DNA of 64,000 nucleotides. Origin: Mycolicibacterium bacteremicum (GTDB lineage: Bacteria > Actinomycetota > Actinomycetes > Mycobacteriales > Mycobacteriaceae). Below, in pieces: positions 41,216-50,256 of the stretch. The position numbers were made by a program, and so were the translations under genes. The notes under the pieces were generated by a model, which did not search any database, was not told where the DNA came from, and saw only the letters and a list, made by a program, of their open reading frames with translations. The DNA is taken from the NCBI RefSeq assembly GCF_002086115.1, contig NZ_MVHJ01000024.1, positions 1 to 64,000 on the forward strand, written 5' to 3'. Position 1 is the first letter of the stretch; each line of letters opens with the position of its first letter.

Positions 41216-42738
41216 CCGTCATCTCCTGGATTGCTCGAGTTGTTGACGGAGTACTTGACGCCGTCGGGTCCGACCACCTCACCGCTGGACGGGCTGTACA
41301 CCGCACCCGGACCTGATGCCGGAGTGTAGATGCACGGATTGGGTTGCTGTCCACTGCAGGTGACCGAGCCCTGGCCAGGCGGGGTGAGCGGATCACTGGT
41401 CGGCAGCGTCGTCTGCGGCGGAGGCAACTGACTGGCCGGCAGCGGGTTGGTCCCGTTGTTGATCGACGGTGCCGGTATCACCTGTCCCGGGTTCACCGGG
41501 CGGGTGCAGCGGGCGCCCGCGGCCGGGCAGTCGACGATCTGGTTCGGGTCGCCGTACCACGGGTTGGTCCCCAGCGGCACGTACGGCTCTTCGCTGCGGC
41601 ATTCCCGCGGGGTCGCCGCGCGCTTGCCCGGCACGTCGACACATGGGTAGTTGCGCGCACCGCGCACCGCGTTCGGCGCATCCTTGGGGATCTTGCAGTA
41701 CAGGCCGGACGGCAACGGCTCGGTCTTGGTGTCCGCCGGCGACCGCCACTGCGAGGCCGGCAGGAAGCCGGTCAGGCACGGCGGCGGCGAGTTGATGCCG
41801 AGGCCAAGGTGTAGCAACGCTTGCGGAGCGAATATCGTCGCGGCCTGGCTAATCGAGGCCGCCTGCGGCAGCACCACCAACACCTGCTCGACGTTCTTGT
41901 TGTAGCGCTTGAGCATGTCGATGACGATCTCGAGGTTGGCCAGGGTCTGGGGTAGCGACTCACGCACGTCGCCGAATACCGCGTTGAGCTGATCGGCCGT
42001 CGGGGCCGCCTGCTGCAGACCGCTGCGCAACGCCGCATCCTTCTCGGCGGTCTGCGAGGCGATCGTGTTCAGGTTCGCCGACCAGCGGGCGATGGCATCC
42101 CCGGAGTTCACCTGCGAGTCGATGATGGGGCCCGAGTTCTCGACGATGTCGGTCACCGACGGCAGGTTCTCCCGGAAGTCGCCGGCCAGGTTCTGGGTGG
42201 CGTCGACGAGGCGCTGCAATGACGGGCCCAGCCCGCCGACGGCCTTGGCCGTCTCGTCGAGCAGGACGCCGATCTTCTCCTCGGGCAGTGCCGCCAGACC
42301 CCGCTGCGCGGCGTCCAGCGCCGGACCGACCTCGGCCGGCACGGTGCCCTTGGTGATGGTGTCGCCGTTGTTGAAGTACTGCGACACGTTGTCCGGCGAC
42401 ACCAGGTCCAGGAACTGCTCACCGACCGCCGACACCGAGTGCACGTCGGCGCTCGCATCGACCGGCACCTTGGTGTCGTCGTCGATGTCCATCGTGACGC
42501 GCGCACCGGTCTCGGTCGGCTCGACCTCGATCACCTTGCCGACGGTGGTACCGCGGAAGGTGACGTTGGCCGTCTTGTACAACCCCGCCGAGTTCGGCAG
42601 TTCGGCGTAGAGCCGGTACATGCCGATCCCGGCGTAGGTCGGCAGCCGCAGGTAGCCCAGCGACAGCACCACCAGCGCCACCACCGTCAGCGCGACGAAG
42701 ATGAGCAACTGTGTCTTGATCATTCGGGTCAGCAGCAT
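41185..42738 (-). CDS. mce1F: Mce-family protein Mce1F
   Basis: 517 aa. An N-terminal membrane anchor (LLIFVALTVVALVVLSLGYL) precedes the MCE domain (GIGMYRLYAELPNSAGLYKT ... TTVGKVIEVEPTETGARVTM ... VSAVGEQFLDLV), a long helical segment forming the needle/tunnel, and a Pro/Asn-rich tail with several Cys. Mce1A-F form a hexameric tube moving fatty acids from the outer envelope to the YrbE permease. It is the last of the six mce genes, starting 3 bp after mce1E. Confidence 0.93.
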   Translation of the reverse strand: MLLTRMIKTQLLIFVALTVVALVVLSLGYLRLPTYAGIGMYRLYAELPNSAGLYKTANVTFRGTTVGKVIEVEPTETGARVTMDIDDDTKVPVDASADVHSVSAVGEQFLDLVSPDNVSQYFNNGDTITKGTVPAEVGPALDAAQRGLAALPEEKIGVLLDETAKAVGGLGPSLQRLVDATQNLAGDFRENLPSVTDIVENSGPIIDSQVNSGDAIARWSANLNTIASQTAEKDAALRSGLQQAAPTADQLNAVFGDVRESLPQTLANLEIVIDMLKRYNKNVEQVLVVLPQAASISQAATIFAPQALLHLGLGINSPPPCLTGFLPASQWRSPADTKTEPLPSGLYCKIPKDAPNAVRGARNYPCVDVPGKRAATPRECRSEEPYVPLGTNPWYGDPNQIVDCPAAGARCTRPVNPGQVIPAPSINNGTNPLPASQLPPPQTTLPTSDPLTPPGQGSVTCSGQQPNPCIYTPASGPGAVYSPSSGEVVGPDGVKYSVNNSSNPGDDGWKEMLAPAG

Positions 42739-42741
42739 GAC

Positions 42742-43884
42742 TCACTCCGACCTTTCGATCAGCGGGCCGTTGGGCGCACTGTTCGGATTCGGCGTGAACC
42801 GCACGTCCGGGATCATCGTCGCCGGATCGCGGCCCCAGGCCTGTTCCAGTGCCCGCAGCATGCCCGAGATACCGGTTCCCGACAGGAATCCGTTGTCGAT
42901 GGCGCTCAGCGTTAGGTCGATAGTAAGAGAGACGTTGATGTAGTCACCGCGGATCGCCTTCGACACATTCTCGATGTTGAACGGCGCCGTCAGCAGTAGC
43001 TTGAGCGCACCCACCAGGTACGGCGAGGCCTTGGCCAGCTCGCGCAGCGGGCGCTGCAGGTTCTTCAGGTTGGTGTTCAGGTTGGCGTTGGTGTTGCTCA
43101 ACGTCTCGTCCGCGACATCGCTGAGCCGGCCCAGCGAGGTCACCGCATCCGCGAACAGGTCGCGGGTCTCCGCGAAATGCTGAATCAGCGGCGGGAACTC
43201 GGTGAGCACCCGGTCCAGCGTGTCGTTGCGCTGGCTGACGATCGAGAGCAGCCGGTTGGTCGAGTCGATGGCGCGGGTGATGTCGTCGCGCTGCTGGTTC
43301 AACTCGAAGGTGAAGGTGTCCAACCGGTTCAGCAATTCCCGGATCTCGTCGGAACGCCCGGTGAGGATGGCGTTCACCTCGTTCTGGATCGTCTCGATGT
43401 TCGGGATGCCGCCACCGGTGAGGATGCCGGAGATACTGGCCAGCGTCCGCTCGATGGTCGGGTACGCCGACGAATTCTGCAGCGGGATGGTGTCCCCGTT
43501 GCGTAGCGGCTCCGAGGACGGATCCTCCGGCTCGTCGAGTTCGACGTGCTGGGAACCGAGCAGCGAGGTCTGGCCGATGCGGGCGAGCGCATTCTTGGGC
43601 AGTTCCACCCCCGGTTCGAGGTCGACCGTCAACAACGGCACCCAGTTCTTCAGCTCGATCTTGCGCACCCGCCCTACGAACACGTCGGCCACCCGCACCC
43701 GGCTGTTGGCGTTGAGCGCCAACGTCTCCGGCATCTGGATGTAGATCGTGGTGCTGCCGTTCTGGGTGCCCGGCCCGCCGGGCAGCGGCACGTTGGCGAT
43801 GCCTCGCCACTGTCCGCACCCGGTGAGCATCAGCCCGGCGGCGGCCAGGGCCACCGTGCGGGTCGCGATCTTCTTCAGGTTCAT
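42742..43884 (-). CDS. mce1E: Mce-family lipoprotein Mce1E (LprK)
   Basis: 380-aa lipoprotein: signal peptide with lipobox MLTGC, then the MCE domain (IYIQMPETLALNANSRVRVA, VFVGRVRKIELKNWVPLLTV, IGQTSLLGSQHVELDEP) and a helical segment (IETIQNEVNAILTGRSDEIR ...). E-type Mce proteins are the lipid-anchored subunit of each Mce complex. The ATG at 43884 overlaps the mce1D stop by 4 bp. Confidence 0.93.
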   Translation of the reverse strand: MNLKKIATRTVALAAAGLMLTGCGQWRGIANVPLPGGPGTQNGSTTIYIQMPETLALNANSRVRVADVFVGRVRKIELKNWVPLLTVDLEPGVELPKNALARIGQTSLLGSQHVELDEPEDPSSEPLRNGDTIPLQNSSAYPTIERTLASISGILTGGGIPNIETIQNEVNAILTGRSDEIRELLNRLDTFTFELNQQRDDITRAIDSTNRLLSIVSQRNDTLDRVLTEFPPLIQHFAETRDLFADAVTSLGRLSDVADETLSNTNANLNTNLKNLQRPLRELAKASPYLVGALKLLLTAPFNIENVSKAIRGDYINVSLTIDLTLSAIDNGFLSGTGISGMLRALEQAWGRDPATMIPDVRFTPNPNSAPNGPLIERSE

Positions 43885-45524
43885 CGTGCACCTGCCTCGG
43901 CGGGCAGCGGCGGCCCGGGCGGGGCCGGCGCCGCGGGAGCGGCCGGTGCGCCGACGGGCACCGCGGGCGGCGGATCCCCGGGGATGACACCCGGTGCGGG
44001 CACCGGGGGCGGGCCGGGCTGCGGGTACCACGGCGGCGGCAGCGGATTGTTCTGGTCGTACGCGTTCGGCGGCCCGGGCAGGTTGCCACCGGGGGGCACC
44101 CCGAAGGCCGGCGGCGCGGCCGGCGGCACGATATCGGGCCCACCGAGCAACGCGGCCAAGGAATCCGGGGTCAGCATGTTCGCGGTGAACGGCTGCACCT
44201 CGACGCCCTGCATACCCGGCGCCACGATCCAGCCCGGCTCGTGGTTGCCGTGTGAGAACAGGGTGTCGCGGGAGAAGATGCCCGGCACGGTGGTGTCCTT
44301 GTATCCCGGTGGCGGACGCAGGCGCGGTTCGGAGTACGCGATCTGTTTGGGCAGGGTCATCGCGCCGGCGGCCAGGTTGGCGCCGAACGGGAGGAAGTTG
44401 AACTTCATCGCGTCCATCACCGGCGCGAGGTACTGGGCGCAGAGCTCGGCGGACTCCTGGTACCCGAGCCGGCTGCCGGCCTGGATGGAGCTGCAGATGA
44501 AGTTCAGCGGATTGGAGAAGTTGGTGACACCGGGCAGCACCGGCAGGCTGACGATGCCGCCCTGGTTGGGCGAGACAATATTGACGACGTTGGCCGCCAG
44601 GTTCGGGAAGGCGTGCAGCGCCGTCTCCAGCCCGTCGCGCGGCTCGGGCTGCAGGATCGCCGTCGTCACGTCGGAGAGGTTGTTGATGTTGTTGGTGAGC
44701 GGCGTGCCGTTCTCGTCGAGGAACTGCCGGGTGGTGGCCAGCACCTCGTTCAGATCGTCCAGCGCGGTGGCGACCTCGCGGTCGGTGTTGGTGAACGAGT
44801 TGGTGAACTGCGCCAGGTCATTGTTCAGCGCCACGAACTGCTGATCACTGCGGTGCAGCGCGTTGACGAACACGGCCAGGCTCTTGACGATCCCGACGAA
44901 GTCGCCGCGGCCCTCGTTCAGCGCGGTCAGCGCGTCCGAAAGTCCTTGCAGTGTCTTGTTGAACTGCTCGCCCTTGCCCTCGAAACCGTCGGCGAACGAT
45001 TCGACGATATCGCCGAACGGGCCCTTGGGCTGCTCGGGGGTGGGGCCCAGATCGGACAGCAGCCTGCTGATCTGGTCGCGCAGTTGGTCGTATTCGACGG
45101 GGACCTGGGTGCGGTCCTCGTCGATGACCGCTCCGTCCTTCATCTCCGGACCGCCGGTGTAGGGCGGGGAGATCTGGATGACGCGGGAGGCCACCAGCGA
45201 CGGGTTGAGGATCGAGGCGCTGGCGTTCTCGGGGACCTTGTACTTGCTGTCCCAGTGCAGCACCACCTTCATCCGGTCGCCCTGCGGTTCGATCGAGTCG
45301 ATTGCACCGACCTTGACGCCCATGATGAGCACCTTGTCGCCCGGGTAGAGCGCCAGGGTCTGCGGGAAGTACGCGGTCACCGTGGTGGTGGTCAGCTTCT
45401 TGTACACGTTCCAGCCGACCGCGGCCGCACCGACGGCGACCACCAGCACGATGGCCGTGAGGATCACCGTCGCCTTGGAGAAGTGCGGCAGCTTGATGTT
45501 GCGGACGTTGAAGATCGTCGACAT
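43881..45524 (-). CDS. mce1D: Mce-family protein Mce1D
   Basis: 547 aa from the ATG at 45524: membrane anchor (ATVILTAIVLVVAVGAAAVG), MCE domain (VTAYFPQTLALYPGDKVLIM, GVKVGAIDSIEPQGDRMKVV, LNPSLVASRVIQISPPYTGG), helical needle region and a ~100-residue Pro/Gly/Ala tail (PPPWYPQPGPPPVPAPG). The extended Pro-rich end is usual for C- and D-type Mce1 proteins. It starts 10 bp after mce1C and overlaps mce1E by 4 bp. Confidence 0.93.
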   Translation of the reverse strand: MSTIFNVRNIKLPHFSKATVILTAIVLVVAVGAAAVGWNVYKKLTTTTVTAYFPQTLALYPGDKVLIMGVKVGAIDSIEPQGDRMKVVLHWDSKYKVPENASASILNPSLVASRVIQISPPYTGGPEMKDGAVIDEDRTQVPVEYDQLRDQISRLLSDLGPTPEQPKGPFGDIVESFADGFEGKGEQFNKTLQGLSDALTALNEGRGDFVGIVKSLAVFVNALHRSDQQFVALNNDLAQFTNSFTNTDREVATALDDLNEVLATTRQFLDENGTPLTNNINNLSDVTTAILQPEPRDGLETALHAFPNLAANVVNIVSPNQGGIVSLPVLPGVTNFSNPLNFICSSIQAGSRLGYQESAELCAQYLAPVMDAMKFNFLPFGANLAAGAMTLPKQIAYSEPRLRPPPGYKDTTVPGIFSRDTLFSHGNHEPGWIVAPGMQGVEVQPFTANMLTPDSLAALLGGPDIVPPAAPPAFGVPPGGNLPGPPNAYDQNNPLPPPWYPQPGPPPVPAPGVIPGDPPPAVPVGAPAAPAAPAPPGPPLPAEAGAR

Positions 45525-45534
45525 CTGTTCAGCC

Positions 45535-47124
45535 CTACCCTTCCTGCGAATTGGGCGGGAGGAACGGCGGATTGCCGGGCAGCGGCGGTGTTCCGACCGG
45601 CGGCAGCTGCTGGCCCGGCCCCGGCGGCGGGGGCGGTCCGGGCAGCGGCGGCGGCAGCGGCGCGCGACTCGGGATGGGTCCCGGCGGTGCCGGGACCCCG
45701 GGCGGACCGACCGGCACGGTGCGCGCCCCCGGCGGACCGGGCACCAGCGGCACCGGGGTGCCCGGCACGTTCGGCGGCAACTGACCGGGGATGGCGGCAC
45801 TCGGGATGCCCGGTGTCGGGCCGAGCCCGTGCACATTCGGGTCGGAGGTCTGCACGCCGACGGGTCCCTGGTAGTTCGGTCCGTACGGGTTGTCGCCGAA
45901 CGGGCCGACCGTCAGGTCCGCACATGGCAGCGGATCGTTGGGCCGCGGCAGACCGTCGGCCGGCGGGGTGTAGGAGCACGGCGAACCCTTGGGCACCGCA
46001 GGACCCGGGAACTCGGGGGTGCCTTCCAACACCCGCGGCGCCGGCGGGGGTGCCCCGTTCTCGAAGCGCTCCCCATTGGGATCGGGGAACTGGAACGCCG
46101 GCAGGCCGGCGTTGCGCCAGAACTGTTCGGGATCGATGCCGCGCTTCTTGAACGCGGCGTCGACGAAGGGCTGCAACAACGTCGGCGGCAACAGGTTGGC
46201 CACCATCACTTTGAAATAGGGTCCTGACGCGAACGCATCCGCCAGCGAGGTGATGAATTTCCCTGCGATGGACAGGGTGTCGGCCAGGTCTTGCTTGCGC
46301 TCGTTGAGCGTGTCGCTGATGGTGTTCAGCTGGGTCAGCACCTTGTTGAGGTTAGGATTGTCCTCGATCAGGCCGGAGACCTGCGTCGAGACATTCGAGA
46401 TCCGCTCCAGCAGCATGTTCACCGCGTAGCTGCGCTCGTTGACCGCGGCCAGCAGGGTCTGGGCGTTGACCAGCAGCGCGTTGACCTGGCCGCTGCGGTC
46501 GCCGAGCACGGTGGCGATCTTGTTGGCGTTGGCGAGCAACTGCTTGAGCTGCTCGTCGCGCTGACCGAGGGTGTCGGAGAACCGCTGCACACCTTCCAGT
46601 GCCGCGCTGACATGCGGGTAGGTCTGATCGACGGTCTCGGACAGCACGTTCAGCGACTGCTTGACCGCCTGGGTGTCCCAGCCGGCCGTCCCCTGCGTCA
46701 CGTCCAGGAATGCGTCGTAGATCTGGTACGGCGTCTGGGTCTGCTCCACCGGCAGAAACTCGCGCGGTTTGAGCAGCTCGTTGCCGCGCGGTTCGACCTC
46801 GATGTTCTTGCGGCCCAACACCGTATCGGTGCGGATGGCCGCGCGGCTCTCGGTGCCGATCTGCATACCGCCCAGGGTGTAGCCGATCTCGACCTTGTCG
46901 CCCTTGATCTCCATGCTCTGCACGGTGCCGACGTCGACACCGGCGATGCGCACCTTGTCGCCCACGTTCAGGCCACCGGTGTCGTTGAACTGGGCGTAGT
47001 ACTCGGGCACCGCGAACAGCATCGGCACGCTGGTGATCGAGGATCCCACCCCGATGACGAGCGCCACCGTCACCACACCCATCACACCCTTGCGGATGCG
47101 GTCATTGCCCTGGATGGTTCTCAT
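45535..47124 (-). CDS. mce1C: Mce-family protein Mce1C
   Basis: 529 aa from the ATG at 47124, overlapping the mce1B stop (ATGA). N-terminal anchor (GVMGVVTVALVIGVGSSITS), MCE domain (YAQFNDTGGLNVGDKVRIAG, VDVGTVQSMEIKGDKVEIGY, RTDTVLGRKNIEVEPRG), helical region with regularly spaced heptads, and a very long Pro/Gly-rich C terminus. Part of the Mce1 fatty-acid import tube. Confidence 0.93.
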   Translation of the reverse strand: MRTIQGNDRIRKGVMGVVTVALVIGVGSSITSVPMLFAVPEYYAQFNDTGGLNVGDKVRIAGVDVGTVQSMEIKGDKVEIGYTLGGMQIGTESRAAIRTDTVLGRKNIEVEPRGNELLKPREFLPVEQTQTPYQIYDAFLDVTQGTAGWDTQAVKQSLNVLSETVDQTYPHVSAALEGVQRFSDTLGQRDEQLKQLLANANKIATVLGDRSGQVNALLVNAQTLLAAVNERSYAVNMLLERISNVSTQVSGLIEDNPNLNKVLTQLNTISDTLNERKQDLADTLSIAGKFITSLADAFASGPYFKVMVANLLPPTLLQPFVDAAFKKRGIDPEQFWRNAGLPAFQFPDPNGERFENGAPPPAPRVLEGTPEFPGPAVPKGSPCSYTPPADGLPRPNDPLPCADLTVGPFGDNPYGPNYQGPVGVQTSDPNVHGLGPTPGIPSAAIPGQLPPNVPGTPVPLVPGPPGARTVPVGPPGVPAPPGPIPSRAPLPPPLPGPPPPPGPGQQLPPVGTPPLPGNPPFLPPNSQEG

Positions 47125-48152
47125 TGCGGTGTGCACCTCCCGGTCGGCTGGGATGTGAGCCGCACGTTACGGACCGGTCCGCCCGGCTGCAGGCCGTTGA
47201 GCTGGAGCGAGAGATCGCAGGCGTAGAAGTTGAAGAAGTCGCCGTAGATGCCACCGGAACGGCCCAGAATCTTCAGCGAGGCAGGGATCTTCTGCACGAT
47301 GTCGTTCACCTGGTCGAGCTGATCGATCAGCGGTTGCTGGATGGTCTCCAGGTAGCCGAAGGTGTCTCGCAGCAGCGGCCGGTTGTCGGCCAGCAGATCC
47401 GACAGCGATCCGGCGGCGTTGCTGATATCGGCCACCGACTCGCCGATCGGGTCGGCGCGGTTCTTCAGGCCGGTGATGAGTGTCTCGAAATTCACCAGCG
47501 TCTCGTCGAACTGCTTCTGGTGCTTGACGGTGGTGTCCAGCACGGTGTTCAGGTTGGTGATGACCTCGCCGATCGCCTGATCACGGTCTGCCAGAGCCGA
47601 TGTCAACTCGGCGGTCTGGTCGAGGATGTCGTTGATGGTGCCACCTTGGCCCTGGAAGATCGTGATGATCGAGGTCGCGATGTTGTTGACCTTGTCCGCG
47701 TCCAGCGATTTGAACAGCGGACGGAAACCGCCGACGAGGGCGTCGAGGTCCAGCGCCGGTTCGGTGCGTTCCAATGGGATGGTGGCACCCGCCGGCAGCA
47801 CGGTGTTGCTGTCCCCGCGGCGCAGCTCGACGTAGCGGTTGCCGATCAGATCGAGATAGCGGATGGCAGCGGTGCTCTCGGAGAACAGCTGCAGGTTGCG
47901 TTCGACCTCGAAGTCGACGCGCACCCGCTCGCCGCCGTCGATCAGCGTGACGCCCTCCACCTTGCCGACCTCGACGCCGTAGGCGCGCACGAACTGTCCG
48001 GTGCGCAGACCGCTGGCGTTCTCGAAGATCGCCGAATAGCCGGTGGTCCGGTCGAAGCGCAGCTGGGCGAACACCACGAAGATCAGCGCGGTGAAGGTCA
48101 GCAGCACCGCGGAGATGGCCCCCAGTTTGAAGAGCGTGCCCTTGATACTCAT
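47121..48152 (-). CDS. mce1B: Mce-family protein Mce1B
   Basis: 343 aa: N-terminal anchor (LGAISAVLLTFTALIFVVFA), MCE domain (GYSAIFENASGLRTGQFVRA, YGVEVGKVEGVTLIDGGERV, RYLDLIGNRYVELRRGDSN), then the helical needle segment, ending in a short Cys-containing tail (CDLSLQLNG, TGRCTPQ). B-type subunits lack the Pro-rich tail seen in C and D. It begins 10 bp after mce1A and overlaps mce1C by 4 bp. Confidence 0.93.
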   Translation of the reverse strand: MSIKGTLFKLGAISAVLLTFTALIFVVFAQLRFDRTTGYSAIFENASGLRTGQFVRAYGVEVGKVEGVTLIDGGERVRVDFEVERNLQLFSESTAAIRYLDLIGNRYVELRRGDSNTVLPAGATIPLERTEPALDLDALVGGFRPLFKSLDADKVNNIATSIITIFQGQGGTINDILDQTAELTSALADRDQAIGEVITNLNTVLDTTVKHQKQFDETLVNFETLITGLKNRADPIGESVADISNAAGSLSDLLADNRPLLRDTFGYLETIQQPLIDQLDQVNDIVQKIPASLKILGRSGGIYGDFFNFYACDLSLQLNGLQPGGPVRNVRLTSQPTGRCTPQ

Positions 48153-48162
48153 GATGCGTTAC

Positions 48163-49383
48163 TCATGGGTTGATCGTGTTCTCCCCCACCTGGCGTCCCC
48201 AGACGTATTCCTGCATGATCGGCTGCCCGAGTTCGAAGTGGTTGTACGGCGCAATGCTGGCGCCGGTGTCCATCACCAGATACGGCATCGGCCAGAGGTC
48301 GCGGGTGATCGGCTGCCAGCAACCCGGGCGCCCGCCCGGCCCGCCGGTGGCGTTGACGCGCGGTAGGTTGTCCGGGAACACGTACGGGTTGCCCGCGCCC
48401 AAAATAGAACTGCGGGCGAGAAGCGAGTACCCGTTACCACCCAGCGCACCGGCAAGTTTAGGTGCCACACCATGAAAATTACGAATCGTACAGACCAATT
48501 GCGGACTGTAATAGTCCAGCAGCTTCGAGGTGGGCAGCAGATCCTGCGCGCCGCGCACCAGATACGGGCCGCCGCGCTCGAAGATGTCGGCGCCGGTGTT
48601 GCCGAACCCGACGGCGGCCATCAGCGCCTGGTCGATGTTGCCCTGCTCGGCGTTCAGCGTCTGCGCGGTGGTCACCGCGTTGGCCAACCCGTCGAACAGG
48701 TCCGGCGCCGCCTCGGAGTAGACCTCGCCCAGATCGGCCAGGCCGGTGATGTCGCGGCGGATCTGCGGCATGCGCGGATTCAGTTCCCCGAGAATGTCGT
48801 TGCCGTCGACCAGGGACTGGCCGAACTTGTCGCCGAGCCCGTCGAGGGCCTGGGCGGCCGCGGTCAGGGTCTGGTTCAGCTTCACCGGGTCGATCTGCTC
48901 GGAGATCTTCATGATCGTCTCGAACAGGGTGTTGAACTCGGTGGTGGTGCCGCTGGCCTGGATCGTGGCGCCGCTGCTGAGGCGTTCCGAGGACGGATTC
49001 TCCGGAGACAGGAACGAGATGTACTTGTTGCCGAACACCGTGGTGGCCCGCAGTTCGGCCTGCACGTTGGACGGGATGAGCGACAGGTACTTCGGGTCGA
49101 CGTCGAGGGTCAGCTTGGCCTGCGGCACATCGCCGACGGTGACGACACCGGCCTCGGCGAGCCGCCCGATCGGCACGCCGTTGAAGGTGACCTTCGAGCC
49201 CGGGTCCATCGCCAGGCCGGCGCGTTCGGCCATCACGGTGAGCTGTACGCGCTTCTCGAAGTAGCCGCGGAACTGCAGCCAGGTCAGCGTCAGGATGAGC
49301 GCGCTGATGAGCAGCAGTACCAACCCGGCCACCTTGTAGGGCGGTGTCTTCGGCTTGACCACGGGGGCGGAGGGCTGAGTCAT
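48163..49383 (-). CDS. mce1A: Mce-family protein Mce1A
   Basis: 406 aa: a Pro/Lys-rich start, membrane anchor (VAGLVLLLISALILTLTWLQ), MCE domain (QLTVMAERAGLAMDPGSKVT, FNGVPIGRLAEAGVVTVGDV, LRATTVFGNKYISFLSPENP) and the helical region. It is somewhat shorter than M. tuberculosis Mce1A (about 454 aa as I recall), lacking part of the C terminus. It starts 2 bp after the yrbE1B stop. First substrate-binding subunit gene of the operon. Confidence 0.93.
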   Translation of the reverse strand: MTQPSAPVVKPKTPPYKVAGLVLLLISALILTLTWLQFRGYFEKRVQLTVMAERAGLAMDPGSKVTFNGVPIGRLAEAGVVTVGDVPQAKLTLDVDPKYLSLIPSNVQAELRATTVFGNKYISFLSPENPSSERLSSGATIQASGTTTEFNTLFETIMKISEQIDPVKLNQTLTAAAQALDGLGDKFGQSLVDGNDILGELNPRMPQIRRDITGLADLGEVYSEAAPDLFDGLANAVTTAQTLNAEQGNIDQALMAAVGFGNTGADIFERGGPYLVRGAQDLLPTSKLLDYYSPQLVCTIRNFHGVAPKLAGALGGNGYSLLARSSILGAGNPYVFPDNLPRVNATGGPGGRPGCWQPITRDLWPMPYLVMDTGASIAPYNHFELGQPIMQEYVWGRQVGENTINP

Positions 49384-49385
49384 CG

Positions 49386-50255
49386 CTACACCGTCAGGTT
49401 GAAGTTCGGGTCGGTGCCGTAGAGCGCCAACGAGGCCAACAGGACGACCAGCACGATGGCGATCAGCGAGGTGCGCATGGAGCGGCCGACGGCCTCACCC
49501 ACACCCACCGCGCCGCCGCTGGCGAAGTAACCGAAGTAGCAGTGGTTCAACATGATGATGATCGACATGATGATCACCTCCAGGAAGGACCACATCACGT
49601 CGTCGACCCGCAGGAACGTGTGGAAGTAGTGCTCGTAGGTGCCGACCGACTGGGAGTAGAAGACGGTGGTGACCAGCTGCGCCGACAGGAACGACAGCAG
49701 GATCGCCATCGCGTAGAGCGGCACGATGACGATGGCGCCGGCCATCAGCCGGGTCGACACGAGATACGAGATGGACTTGATGCCCATCACCTCGAGCGCG
49801 TCGATCTCCTCGCTGATGCGCATGGCGCCGAGTTCGGCGGTGGCGCCGGCGCCGACGGTGGCGGCCATGGCCTGGCCGGTCACCACCGGGGCGACGACGC
49901 GGATGTTGGCCAGCGCGGCGAAGAAGCCGGTGAAGGCCTCGACCCCGATGTTGCCCAGCGAGGCGAAACCCTGGATGGCGATCAGTGAGCCGGCCGACAA
50001 TGTGACGAAGCCGATGATGGCCACGGTGCCGCCGATGACGGCCATCGCGCCGGTGCCCATGCCGATCTCGGCGACCAGGCGCAGCGATTCCCGGCGGTAG
50101 TGCGTGAACGCGTGTGGCAGATGGCCGACGGCCTGGACCACGAACCAGGCGACGTGGCCGATGCTGTCGAGGAAGCGACCCGGCGCACCGGCGTATCCGC
50201 GGGTGCGGTCGAACGCCCGCGGGAACCGGGTCCGCAGAACTGCAGCAGTACTGAT
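49386..50255 (-). CDS. yrbE1B: Mce1 permease subunit YrbE1B, with apparent ATC start codon
   Basis: 289 aa if initiated at ATC (50255-50253), giving ISTAAVLRTRFPRAFDRTR, which aligns with the MSTAAVIRARFPRA start and 289-aa length I recall for M. tuberculosis YrbE1B. GGGAGG lies just upstream and the yrbE1A stop is one base away (TGA-C-ATC). The first standard start in frame is a GTG at 50141, which would remove 38 residues including conserved sequence. The MlaE-like permease has about five helices and the EEIDALEVMGIKSISYL coupling loop that docks on the MceG ATPase, which is encoded elsewhere. Confidence 0.9.
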   Translation of the reverse strand: MSTAAVLRTRFPRAFDRTRGYAGAPGRFLDSIGHVAWFVVQAVGHLPHAFTHYRRESLRLVAEIGMGTGAMAVIGGTVAIIGFVTLSAGSLIAIQGFASLGNIGVEAFTGFFAALANIRVVAPVVTGQAMAATVGAGATAELGAMRISEEIDALEVMGIKSISYLVSTRLMAGAIVIVPLYAMAILLSFLSAQLVTTVFYSQSVGTYEHYFHTFLRVDDVMWSFLEVIIMSIIIMLNHCYFGYFASGGAVGVGEAVGRSMRTSLIAIVLVVLLASLALYGTDPNFNLTV

Positions 50256-50256
50256 G

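Noticed and set aside
43546..48173. Long + strand frames opposite mce1A-mce1E
   Set aside because: Antisense shadows of GC-rich mce genes; the mce genes have anchors, MCE domains and tight 4-10 bp spacing.
49386..50141. Short form of YrbE1B starting at GTG 50141
   Set aside because: It loses 38 residues that resemble the M. tuberculosis N terminus, leaves a 115-bp gap in a tightly packed operon and has no ribosome site.
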